This document shows, one piece after another, positions 6,230 through 13,731 of a stretch of 30,705 nt of DNA. The notes under the pieces were generated by a model that was not told the origin of the DNA, did no database searches, and was given only the letters and a program-made list of their open reading frames with translations. The position numbers and the translations under genes are program-made. Origin of the DNA: JAYSFC01 sp041913505 (lineage in GTDB: Bacteria; Pseudomonadota; Gammaproteobacteria; Burkholderiales; Burkholderiaceae_C); NCBI GenBank assembly GCA_041913505.1, contig JAYSFC010000033.1, positions 1 to 30,705 on the forward strand. Reading direction: 5' to 3'. The number at the start of each line of letters is the position of its first letter. Position 1 is the first letter of the stretch.

Positions 6230-8380
6230 TCATGCCTTGAGATAGTCGGATTTTCCACCGAGCCAGCGCGCAATGTGCTGCTGCGCAAGCCTGGGGTGGC
6301 GGTCCAGCATCTGGGGTGCGAGTTCGCGCGCCCAGTCCAGCAGCAGCGTGTCGGTGGCCATATCGGCAAAGCGCAGCAGGGGTGCGCCCGACTGGCGCGC
6401 GCCGAGGAACTCGCCAGGGCCGCGGATCTCGAGGTCGCGCCGCGCGATCTCGAAGCCGTCGTTGGTTTCGGCCATGGCGCGCAGCCGGTCCTTGGCGGTC
6501 TCGCCCAGGCGGCCGCTCTCGCCCGTGGAGTACAGCAGCACGCAGGCCGAGGCCACCGCGCCGCGCCCCACGCGCCCGCGCAGCTGGTGCAGTTGCGACA
6601 GGCCGAAGCGCTCGGCATGCTCGATGACCATGAGCGAGGCGTTGGGCACGTCCACGCCCACCTCGATCACGGTGGTAGAGACGAGCACGCCCATCACGCC
6701 GCTGGTGAACAGTTCCATCACGGCCTTCTTCTCGGCCGGCGCCATGCGCGAGTGCAGCAGGCCCACCAGCACACCGGGCAGGGCCTCGCTGAGCTCCAGG
6801 TGCGTGGCCGTGGCGTTGGAGAGGTCCAGCGCCTCGCTCTCCTCGATCAGCGGACACACCCAGTACACCTGCCGCCCGGCCGCTACCTGGGCGCCGATGC
6901 GCTCGATGACCTCATCCTTGCGGCTGTCGGCGATGAGCTTGGTGACGATGGGCGTGCGCCCCGGCGGCAGCTCGTCGATGGTGGAGACGTCGAGGTCCGC
7001 GTAGTAGCTCATGGCCAGCGTGCGCGGGATGGGCGTGGCGCTCATCATGAGCATGTGCGGCTCCATGCCCTGCACGGCAAGCTTCTGGCGCAACGCCAGG
7101 CGCTGCGCCACGCCGAAGCGGTGCTGCTCGTCGATCACGGCCAGGCCCAGGCGCGCGAACTGCACCTGCTCCTGGATCACCGCATGCGTGCCCACCACGA
7201 GCGCGGCCTCGCCGCTCTCGGCCAGGGCCAGCATGGCAGCGCGCTCCTTCTTCTTTTGCGCGCCGGCGAGCCAGGCGACCTTTTTCCCCCGGGGCGCGAG
7301 CAGCGGCTCGAGCCAGCCCACGAGCTTGCGAAAATGCTGCTCGGCGAGGATCTCGGTGGGCGCCATGAGCGCGCACTGCCAGCCCGCGTCGATCGCGATC
7401 ATGGCCGACAGCGCGGCCACCACGGTCTTGCCCGAGCCCACGTCGCCCTGCAGCAGGCGGTGCATGGGCACGGTGCGCGCGAGGTCGGCCGCGATCTCCT
7501 CGCACACGCGGCGCTGGGCCGCTGTGAGCGCGAAGGGCAGCGCGGCCAGCAGTTGCTCGTGCAGCGCCAGGCCGTCCGCCGGCGCGGGCCGCAGCGACGG
7601 CGCGCGCAGCCGGCCGCGCTCACGCTTGGCCGTGAGCTGCGAGAGCTGCTGCGCGAGCAGTTCCTCGGCCTTGAGGCGCTGCCAGGCGGGGTGGCTGTGG
7701 TCCTCAAGCGTGGCCAGCGCCACGTCGGGCGTGGGGTGGTGCAAAAAATGTAGCGCATCACGAAGGCCCCACAAGGACCCTCGGCCGTTTTGGCTCCAGA
7801 AATGTGCCAGCGGCGGCTCCACGCCCGGCGGCAGCGTCTCGGACAGCTCGGCGCGCTGCAGCGCGCCCGCCACGGCGCGGCGCAGGTAGGGCTGGGGCAG
7901 GCCCGCCACCGTGGGGTACACGGGGGTGAGCGCCTGGGGCAGCTCGCCGCCCGCTACGCGGAAGGCAGGGTGCAGCATCTGCCGCCCCCAGAAGCCGCCC
8001 TTGACCTCGCCGCGGATGCGCAGGCGCGCGCCCACGGCCAGGGTCTTCTGGTGCGAGGGGTAGAAGCTGAAGAAGCGCAGCTCGCAGGTGCCCGTGCCGT
8101 CGTCCACCTCCACGCGCAGCTGGCGGCGCGGGCGCAACTGCACCTCGCAGGCCGTCACCGTGGCCTCGATCTGCACGGTGTCGCCGTCGCACGCGTTGCG
8201 CAGCGGCGTGATGCGCGTCTCGTCCTCGTAGCGCAGCGGCAGGTGCAGGGCCAGGTCGATGTCGCGCGTGAGGCCCAGCTTGGCCAGGGCCTTCTGGGCG
8301 GCGCTGGGCGCGGCCTTGGCCGGGGCCGGTGCGGCGGCAGAGGGCAAGGCGGCGGCAGGGGAGCGGTCGGATCGTGGCAC
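6230..8380 (-). CDS. recG: ATP-dependent DNA helicase RecG
   Basis: RecG is a superfamily 2 helicase that remodels stalled replication forks and Holliday junctions. The 716-residue product has an N-terminal wedge/OB region (RYEDETRITPLRN, then VEVDDGTGTCELRFFSFYP), the Walker A motif GDVGSGKT, the DEAH-type motif IDEQHRFGVAQR, motif III MSATPIPRTLAM, and motif VI QLRGRVGRG. Length suits the family (about 690-720). There is no ATG at the expected N-terminus: I propose the GTG at 8380 (VPRSDRSPAAAL), and a TTG ten codons further in is the alternative; the frame is otherwise open for 1 kb upstream on the far side of a divergent gene. With the GTG start only 15 bp separate it from the HD-GYP gene, so the two promoters must overlap coding DNA. 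Confidence 0.95.
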   Translation of the reverse strand: MPRSDRSPAAALPSAAAPAPAKAAPSAAQKALAKLGLTRDIDLALHLPLRYEDETRITPLRNACDGDTVQIEATVTACEVQLRPRRQLRVEVDDGTGTCELRFFSFYPSHQKTLAVGARLRIRGEVKGGFWGRQMLHPAFRVAGGELPQALTPVYPTVAGLPQPYLRRAVAGALQRAELSETLPPGVEPPLAHFWSQNGRGSLWGLRDALHFLHHPTPDVALATLEDHSHPAWQRLKAEELLAQQLSQLTAKRERGRLRAPSLRPAPADGLALHEQLLAALPFALTAAQRRVCEEIAADLARTVPMHRLLQGDVGSGKTVVAALSAMIAIDAGWQCALMAPTEILAEQHFRKLVGWLEPLLAPRGKKVAWLAGAQKKKERAAMLALAESGEAALVVGTHAVIQEQVQFARLGLAVIDEQHRFGVAQRLALRQKLAVQGMEPHMLMMSATPIPRTLAMSYYADLDVSTIDELPPGRTPIVTKLIADSRKDEVIERIGAQVAAGRQVYWVCPLIEESEALDLSNATATHLELSEALPGVLVGLLHSRMAPAEKKAVMELFTSGVMGVLVSTTVIEVGVDVPNASLMVIEHAERFGLSQLHQLRGRVGRGAVASACVLLYSTGESGRLGETAKDRLRAMAETNDGFEIARRDLEIRGPGEFLGARQSGAPLLRFADMATDTLLLDWARELAPQMLDRHPRLAQQHIARWLGGKSDYLKA

Positions 8381-8395
8381 GGCAAAAAGGCTACC

Positions 8396-9685
8396 ATGCT
8401 GGAATCGGTTTTTTTCGGTCGATCGCCTCCCGCCATGCTCAAGCGCATCAGTGTTCAGCACCTCACCCTGGGCATGTATCTGCACGAATTCTGCGGCTCC
8501 TGGATGGAACACCCGTTTTGGCGCGCGCGCTTCGTGCTCAGCGACCCCAAGGACCTGATCCGCATCCGCGATACCGACATCCACGAGGTCTGGATCGATG
8601 TCTCCAAGGGCCTGGACGTTGCCCCCGGCACCTCCACCGTGTCGCGCGAGGAGGCCGACGCCCAGGTCGATAGCGATTTCTGCCAGCTCGAGAACCTGCC
8701 CACCCTCTCGCTCGGCCTGCCGCCCGAACCCTGCACGATCACCGTGGAGCTGCGCCGCGCGGCCTCGATCTGCGCGAGCGCCAAGAAGGCCGTAGTCTCC
8801 ATGTTCAGCGAGGCCCGCATGGGCCGCGCCGTGGACCCGGCCAGCGCCCAGGGCCTGGTGAACGATATCTCGGACTCCGTCACGCGCAACCCGGGCGCGC
8901 TCATCAGCCTCGCGCGGCTCAAGACGGCCGACGACTACACCTACATGCACTCGGTGGCCGTGTGCGCGCTCATGGTGGCGCTCGCGCGGCAGATCGGCAT
9001 GGACGACGACGCCGCGCGCCTCGCGGGCATGGCCGGCCTGCTGCACGACCTGGGCAAGGCCGCCGTGCCCCTGGACGTGCTCAACAAGCCCGGCAAGCTC
9101 ACCGACGAAGAGTTCACGGTGGTGCGCTCCCACCCCGTGGCCGGGCATGACATGCTCAAGGACAGCGGCGCGCACCCGATGGTGCTCGACGCCTGCCTGC
9201 ACCACCACGAGAAGATCGACGGCACGGGCTACCCCCATCGGCTGAAGGGCGAGCAGATCAGCGTGCTCGCGCGCATGGCGGCCATCTGCGACGTGTACGA
9301 CGCCATCACCTCCGACCGCCCGTACAAGCGCGGCTGGGACCCGTCCGAGTCGCTGCGCCGCATGGCCGAGTGGACGCGCGACCATTTCGACGGCCGGCTG
9401 TTCCAGGCCTTCGTCAAGACCATCGGCATCTACCCCGTGGGCTCGCTCGTGCGGCTCACGTCGGGGCGCATTGGCGTGGTGGTCGAGCAGGCCCCCGCCT
9501 CCCTGGTCGCGCCGCGCGTGAAGGTGTTCTTCTCGACCAAGTCGGGCCTGCGCATCGCGCCCGAGGTCGTGGACCTTTCGGAGCCCGGCTGCGCCGAGAA
9601 GATCACCGCGCGCGAAAACCCCGACCAGTGGCGCTTTCCCGACCTCGCGGAACTGTGGTCGGGCCTGCCGCGCCAGGCCTGGTAG
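8396..9685 (+). CDS. DUF3391-HD-GYP domain cyclic-di-GMP phosphodiesterase
   Basis: HD-GYP enzymes hydrolyse the second messenger c-di-GMP, usually lowering biofilm formation and raising motility. The 429-residue product has an N-terminal DUF3391-like region (about 14-140: MLKRISVQHLTLGMYLHEF) and an HD-GYP domain (about 170-370). Metal-site residues visible are H185 in YMHSVAV, H217-D218 and K221 in LLHDLGKAAV, H246, H270-H271, the HEKIDGTGYP signature (271-280), and D299. No membrane segment or receiver domain is seen, so it is cytoplasmic with an unknown input signal. The ATG at 8396 has AAAAAGG six bases upstream. The ATG at 8435 starts exactly at the conserved region but has no ribosome binding site, and remains possible. 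pfkB follows after 5 bp. Confidence 0.92.
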   Translation: MLESVFFGRSPPAMLKRISVQHLTLGMYLHEFCGSWMEHPFWRARFVLSDPKDLIRIRDTDIHEVWIDVSKGLDVAPGTSTVSREEADAQVDSDFCQLENLPTLSLGLPPEPCTITVELRRAASICASAKKAVVSMFSEARMGRAVDPASAQGLVNDISDSVTRNPGALISLARLKTADDYTYMHSVAVCALMVALARQIGMDDDAARLAGMAGLLHDLGKAAVPLDVLNKPGKLTDEEFTVVRSHPVAGHDMLKDSGAHPMVLDACLHHHEKIDGTGYPHRLKGEQISVLARMAAICDVYDAITSDRPYKRGWDPSESLRRMAEWTRDHFDGRLFQAFVKTIGIYPVGSLVRLTSGRIGVVVEQAPASLVAPRVKVFFSTKSGLRIAPEVVDLSEPGCAEKITARENPDQWRFPDLAELWSGLPRQAW

Positions 9686-9690
9686 CCCCC

Positions 9691-10641
9691 ATGACTACCG
9701 TCATCACCCTCACACCCAATCCGGCGCTGGACCTGTCCTCCAGCGTCGAGCAGCTCATCCCCACACACAAGCTGCGCTGCGGCACGGCCCTGCGCCACCC
9801 CGGCGGCGGCGGCATCAACGTGGCGCGCGTGCTGCACCGGCTGGGCATGCCGGTGCAGGCCTGGTTCCTGGCCGGCGGCCCCGCGGGCGAGATGGTGCAG
9901 CAGCTGCTCACGGCCGAGGGCGTGCCCACGCTGGCGCTGCCCATTGCCGGGGCCACGCGGGAGAACTTCGCCGTCATCGAGACCAGCACCGGCCGCGAGT
10001 ACCGCTTCGTGCTGCCCGGCCCCGAGGTGCAGGAGCGCGAGTGGCAGGACTGCCTGGTCCGCCTGACCGCGCCAGCGGTGGCGCCGCGCTGGCTGGTGCT
10101 GAGCGGTGGCCTGGCCCCCGGCATGCCGGAGGACTTCTACGCCCGGCTCGCGCAGGCCCTGCGCCCGCGCAGCACGCGCATCGCGCTCGACAGCACGGGC
10201 GCCGCGCTCGCAGCCGCGCTGCGGGCCGGCGTGGACGTTGTCAAGCCCAGCCTCAGCGAGCTGCGGGGCCTCACGGGCCAGCCCCTGGCCACGCTCGCCG
10301 AACGCGGCGCCGCCGCCCACGCCCTGGTGCGCGAGGGCCGCGCAGGCTGGGTGGCCCTGTCGCTGGGCGAGCAAGGCGCCGTGCTGGCCCATGCACAAGG
10401 CCTGTGGCATGCCCCGGCCCTGCACGTGCCGGCCACGCTCGGCACCACGGGCGCTGGCGACAGCTTTCTGGCGGGCTTGCTGTGGGCGATCGAGCGCGGC
10501 GATGCGCCGCCCGAGGCGCTGCGCTGGGCCATGGCCGCCGGCGCGGCCGCGCTGCTCGGCGCCGGCACGGCACTGGCGCGGCGCGAGGACGTCGAGCGCC
10601 TCGCGCCCCAGGTGCAGGTCGAAGCGGTGCCCCCACCATGA
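9691..10641 (+). CDS. pfkB: PfkB-family phosphofructokinase (Pfk-2 type)
   Basis: This 316-residue ribokinase-family sugar kinase most likely phosphorylates fructose-6-phosphate or fructose-1-phosphate with ATP. The N-terminus LTPNPALDLSSSVEQL, the KLRC segment and the PGGGGINVARVLHRLG signature (37-52) match E. coli Pfk-2 closely. The C-terminal signature GTTGAGDSFLAG (251-262) holds the catalytic base D257. The Pfk-2 reading is favoured over FruK because of the four-glycine PGGGGINVAR motif and KLR segment, but the substrate is inferred. It starts 5 bp after the HD-GYP stop, and its own TGA overlaps the ATG of the AraC-type gene (ATGA), so the last two are translationally coupled and the regulator may respond to sugar-phosphate metabolism. 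Confidence 0.88.
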   Translation: MTTVITLTPNPALDLSSSVEQLIPTHKLRCGTALRHPGGGGINVARVLHRLGMPVQAWFLAGGPAGEMVQQLLTAEGVPTLALPIAGATRENFAVIETSTGREYRFVLPGPEVQEREWQDCLVRLTAPAVAPRWLVLSGGLAPGMPEDFYARLAQALRPRSTRIALDSTGAALAAALRAGVDVVKPSLSELRGLTGQPLATLAERGAAAHALVREGRAGWVALSLGEQGAVLAHAQGLWHAPALHVPATLGTTGAGDSFLAGLLWAIERGDAPPEALRWAMAAGAAALLGAGTALARREDVERLAPQVQVEAVPPP

Positions 10642-11552
10642 CCCGCGCGCCGCGCGCCGCCGTGCGCACCTACGCGATGGTGGAGCGGTCGAGCCACCTC
10701 GACTTCGACATCCGCGACCAGAGCCTGCGCGCGCCGCTCACGCAGCCGCACAAGCACGAGTACTTCCAGATCCAGGTGAACCTGGCGGGCGACACGCAGC
10801 ACCACATCGGCGGCACGGTGCGCCCGTTCACGGCGCGCACGCTGAGCTTCGTGCTGCCACACCGCATGCACCTCGTGCCGCACCCGCCGGGCACGCGCTG
10901 GCTGGTGATCAACTTCAGCCAGCGCTTTCTGCGGCCCGATCTGGACGTGGACCCGCTGGACCTGGAGGACGTGCCGCTCGCGCTCGCGCCTGAACTCGCG
11001 CCGTTCCAGTTCCAGGAGCACCTGGACTTCACCTTCGACGAAGCCGGCTTCGCCGAAGTGCTGGCGCTGCTGGGCACCCTGCAGCACGAGAACGCCGCGC
11101 GGCGCCTGGCCTCGCTCACACGCATTCGCGGCTGCCTGCTGGAGCTGCTCGCGCTGACCTGCCAGCGCTGGGAGCGCGAGCTGCTCTCCCTGGCCGCCAC
11201 GCAGGCCCAGCAGGGCAGCCGCCGCGCCGCCCTGGCGCGCGTGCTGCGCTACCTGCGCGACGAGCTCGCGGGCGAGCCCACGCTGGCCGACGCGGCCGAG
11301 GCCGCGAGCCTCTCGCCCAATTACCTCGCGCACCTCATCAAGAAAGAAACCGGCAAGACCTTCACCGAACTGCTGACCGAGCGGCGCCTCGCTCTGGCGC
11401 AGGAGCTGCTGCTGGCCACGGGTGAGCGCATCGGCGAGATCGCGCGGCGCTGCGGCTTTGCCGACGAGGCCTACTTCGCGCGGCGCTTCCGCCAGTGGCA
11501 CGGCCTGAGCCCGCGCGCCTGGCGCGAGCAGCAGCGGCAGGCGCTGGGGTAG
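10638..11552 (+). CDS. AraC-family transcriptional regulator
   Basis: The 304-residue protein has an N-terminal cupin-like ligand domain (about 25-130, with QPHKHEYFQIQVNLAGDTQHHIGG split by the family's HxHxxxQ-like pattern) and a C-terminal AraC-type double helix-turn-helix (about 205-300). The DNA-binding part shows TLADAAEAASLSPNYLAHLIKK and then RIGEIARRCGFADEAYFARRFRQ followed by GLSPRAWR, the classic AraC C-terminal signature. The start overlaps the pfkB stop as ATGA; a second in-frame ATG (MVERSS) lies 13 codons inside. Its target is unknown: pfkB in the same transcript and the FAH-family gene 105 bp downstream are candidates. Direct TTGCGT repeats lie just beyond its stop. Confidence 0.9.
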   Translation: MTRAPRAAVRTYAMVERSSHLDFDIRDQSLRAPLTQPHKHEYFQIQVNLAGDTQHHIGGTVRPFTARTLSFVLPHRMHLVPHPPGTRWLVINFSQRFLRPDLDVDPLDLEDVPLALAPELAPFQFQEHLDFTFDEAGFAEVLALLGTLQHENAARRLASLTRIRGCLLELLALTCQRWERELLSLAATQAQQGSRRAALARVLRYLRDELAGEPTLADAAEAASLSPNYLAHLIKKETGKTFTELLTERRLALAQELLLATGERIGEIARRCGFADEAYFARRFRQWHGLSPRAWREQQRQALG

Positions 11553-11562
11553 TGCGCAGGGA

Positions 11563-11581
11563 TTGCGTCCAAGTCTTGCGT
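11563..11581 (+). promoter_or_regulatory. TTGCGT direct repeats upstream of the FAH-family gene
   Basis: TTGCGT occurs at 11563-11568 and again at 11576-11581, a 13-bp period, in the 105-bp gap after the AraC-type gene. Tandem half-sites are usual for AraC-family proteins, so this could be its operator for the next gene. The repeat is short and may be chance. Confidence 0.25.
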
Positions 11582-11657
11582 GGAATCGTCCGGTTGGCCG
11601 CCGCCACGCCCCCCTAGACTGGGCAGCACACAACCATAACGCCGGAGACAGATTTCC

Positions 11658-12443
11658 ATGAACCGCCGAGACCTCTTGATGACCTCTACCGCCTCCCTCA
11701 GCGGCGCCCTGGCCGCAGGCTGCGCCAGCGTGGCCGCCACGCCCTCCCAGCCCACCCCGTTCACCGTGCGCCTGGCCGCCGTGCCCATCGCGGGCAGCGC
11801 CGAGGTGTTCCCCGTGCGCCGCATCTACTGCATCGGCCGCAACTACGCGGCCCATGCGCGCGAGATGGGCTCGGACCCCACGCGCGAGCCGCCCTTCTTC
11901 TTCCAGAAGCCCAGCGACGCCGTGCAGTTCGTGCCGCCCGGCCAGACCGTGGACCACCCCTACCCCAGCCTCACGCGCAACTACCACTACGAGGTGGAGC
12001 TCGTGGCCGCGCTGAAAAGCGGCGGCCGCAACATCCCGGCCGACCAGGCCCTGCAGCACGTGTACGGCTACGCCGTGGGCCTGGACATGACGCGCCGCGA
12101 CCTGCAAAGCGACATGAAGGACCAGAAGAAGCCCTGGGAGATCGGCAAGGCCTTCGACCTCTCGGCCCCCATCGGCCCCATCCACCGCGTGGCGCAGACG
12201 GGCCACCCCGCCCAGGGCGCGATCACGCTGTCGGTGAACGGCGCCGTCAAGCAGAGCGCCAACCTGAACCAGATGATCTGGAGCGTGGCCGAGCAGATCA
12301 GCAAGCTGTCCGAAGCCTTCGAGCTGCAGGCCGGCGACCTGATCTACGCGGGCACGCCCGAGAACGTGGGCCCCGTGGTGCGCGGCGACCTCATGGTGGC
12401 CCACATCGACGGCCTGCCCGACCTGTCGCTGCGCGTGGTCTGA
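11658..12443 (+). CDS. Fumarylacetoacetate hydrolase-family protein with Tat/lipoprotein-like signal
   Basis: The 261-residue protein has a C-terminal FAH-family fold (about 53-261). It shows VRRIYCIGRNYAAHAREMG, PPFFFQKPSDAV, the metal-site HYEVELV (E112, E114) with D143 in GLDMTRRDLQ, and the ending segment GDLIYAGTPENVGPVVRGD. The pattern resembles fumarylpyruvate hydrolases of the gentisate pathway, which cleave a beta-diketone; the exact substrate is not determined. The N-terminus is unusual: MNRRDLLMTSTASLSGALAAGC carries a twin-arginine motif, a hydrophobic stretch and a lipobox-like LAAGC ending at C22, whereas family members are normally cytoplasmic. The ATG at 11658 has GGAGA nine bases upstream, and starting later would cut no known domain. 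No other aromatic-degradation gene is nearby. Confidence 0.88.
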   Translation: MNRRDLLMTSTASLSGALAAGCASVAATPSQPTPFTVRLAAVPIAGSAEVFPVRRIYCIGRNYAAHAREMGSDPTREPPFFFQKPSDAVQFVPPGQTVDHPYPSLTRNYHYEVELVAALKSGGRNIPADQALQHVYGYAVGLDMTRRDLQSDMKDQKKPWEIGKAFDLSAPIGPIHRVAQTGHPAQGAITLSVNGAVKQSANLNQMIWSVAEQISKLSEAFELQAGDLIYAGTPENVGPVVRGDLMVAHIDGLPDLSLRVV

Positions 12444-12447
12444 GCGC

Positions 12448-13581
12448 TCAGGCCGCCGCCGCGCAGCGGTTGCGGCCCTGGCGCTTGGCCTGGTACAGCG
12501 CGGCGTCGGCCCGCGCGATGAGCAAAGCCGACGCGCTGGCGCCACCCGCCTCCTGGTGCGGCACATGGCTGCACACGCCCGCGCTGATCGTGACCCAAGG
12601 CTCCACCAGCGAGTCCGCGTGTGGCAGGCTCAGGGCGCGCACCTCCCGCACCATGCGCTGCGCCATGGCGGCGGCGCCCGCCGCGTCGGTCTCGGGCAGC
12701 ACCACGGCCAGCTCCTCCCCGCCGTAGCGGGCCACCAGGTCGGTGCTGCGGCGCACGCAGCGGAAGACGGCCTGGGCCACGGCCTGCAGGCAGGCATCGC
12801 CCTGTTGGTGGCCGTAGCGGTCGTTGTAGCGCTTGAAATGGTCCACGTCGATCATGACCAGGCCCATGGGCCTCTGGGCGCGGCGCGCCAGCGCGCAGGC
12901 CTGCTCCAGCCACTCGTTGAAGTGGGCGCGGTTGGCAATGCCCAGCAGCGCATCGGTGCGCGAGAGGGTGCGCAGGCGCTCGTTGGCCGCCTCCAGCTCC
13001 TGGGTGCGCAGGGCCACGCGCTCCTCCAGATGCTGGTTGGCGGCCGCCAGCTGCGCGTTCTGCACCGACAGCGCGGAGTAAAGCTTGCTGATCATCTTGA
13101 GCAGCGCCTGGATGCCGTTGTCGTGCGCCTCACGCTCGCGCTCGAAGGCTTCTGTCGCGCTCAGCCCCTGGCGGATGGAAGCCACCTGCCGCGCCATCGA
13201 CTGGTCGATGCCCAGGATGTGCAGGCCCAGCCACGAGGTCAGGAAATCCACCAGCGTGGTGCCCGCGTCCGCGATGGTGGAGCGCTGCGTCCACAGCATG
13301 CGCACCTGCTCCACGAACTGCTGGTGCAGCAGGCGGTGGCTCTCGACGTGGCGCGCGTCCAGGCCGCAGCGCGCCATCATTTCTTCCTCTTCGCGGAAGT
13401 GGTACGCGGTATAGGCAATCAGGCGGCCATAGACGTCGGCCAGCAGTTCCTCGCCGCCGCTGCCCTGTGAGAAGAGCGCCTGGCTCAGCTCGTTGAACAG
13501 ATCCACCAGCGCACGGTGCTGCACGTCCACCACGTCCAGGCCCGTGACGAAGCCATCATCCCAAACGAAAGAGGTATCCAT
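12448..13581 (-). CDS. Bacteriohemerythrin-GGDEF diguanylate cyclase
   Basis: This 377-residue cytoplasmic protein fuses an N-terminal hemerythrin domain (1-130) through a coiled coil (about 145-205) to a GGDEF cyclase domain (about 207-372). All seven di-iron ligands are present with family spacing: H22, H61, E65, H82, H86, H121 and D126, so it should bind O2 or a redox signal. The cyclase motif is GGEEL (287-291), with D245 in MIDVDHFK and an RxxD inhibitory site (RSTD, 278-281) five residues before GGEEL. It should make c-di-GMP from two GTP in an oxygen-linked, product-inhibited manner. The start at 13581 gives the hemerythrin N-terminus MDTSFVWDDGFVTGLD; the frame is open upstream antisense to queA. 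It ends 4 bp from the FAH-family gene (convergent) and is divergent from queA. Confidence 0.93.
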   Translation of the reverse strand: MDTSFVWDDGFVTGLDVVDVQHRALVDLFNELSQALFSQGSGGEELLADVYGRLIAYTAYHFREEEEMMARCGLDARHVESHRLLHQQFVEQVRMLWTQRSTIADAGTTLVDFLTSWLGLHILGIDQSMARQVASIRQGLSATEAFEREREAHDNGIQALLKMISKLYSALSVQNAQLAAANQHLEERVALRTQELEAANERLRTLSRTDALLGIANRAHFNEWLEQACALARRAQRPMGLVMIDVDHFKRYNDRYGHQQGDACLQAVAQAVFRCVRRSTDLVARYGGEELAVVLPETDAAGAAAMAQRMVREVRALSLPHADSLVEPWVTISAGVCSHVPHQEAGGASASALLIARADAALYQAKRQGRNRCAAAA

Positions 13582-13600
13582 GCGAACGCACCCTTGCCTT

Positions 13601-13612
13601 ATGTCATGACAT
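13601..13612. promoter_or_regulatory. Perfect 12-bp palindrome before the hemerythrin-cyclase gene
   Basis: ATGTCATGACAT is fully self-complementary and lies 20 bp upstream of the cyclase ATG, inside the 150-bp divergent gap. The position suits a repressor operator or a site overlapping the promoter. No family can be assigned from the sequence. Confidence 0.35.
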
Positions 13613-13648
13613 GGGCCGAAGTCTAGGTACGCCAGGCAATCCGAGCAA

Positions 13649-13662
13649 TTGACCTCCATCAA
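13649..13662. promoter_or_regulatory. FNR/Anr-like binding site
   Basis: TTGACCTCCATCAA matches the FNR/Anr consensus TTGAT-N4-ATCAA at 9 of 10 fixed positions. It lies 68 bp upstream of the hemerythrin-cyclase start and 70 bp upstream of queA. Control of an oxygen-binding cyclase by an oxygen-responsive regulator would make sense. Confidence 0.5.
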
Positions 13663-13731
13663 ATTTCGGCGGTCCGGGCACGGGTACGCCAGAGTTGCGA
13701 CAATCGCGCCTTCCGCTTTCCGCAGCCACGC

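Noticed and set aside
8381..9385. N-terminal extension of recG across the HD-GYP gene
   Set aside because: The frame is open, but similarity to RecG begins near 8300 and the extension is antisense to the HD-GYP coding sequence.
10137..12566. 809-codon open frame on the minus strand across pfkB, the AraC gene and the FAH gene
   Set aside because: It is antisense to three genes with clear domains, has repetitive Arg/Ala/Gly/His composition typical of shadow frames in high-GC DNA, and shows no motif.
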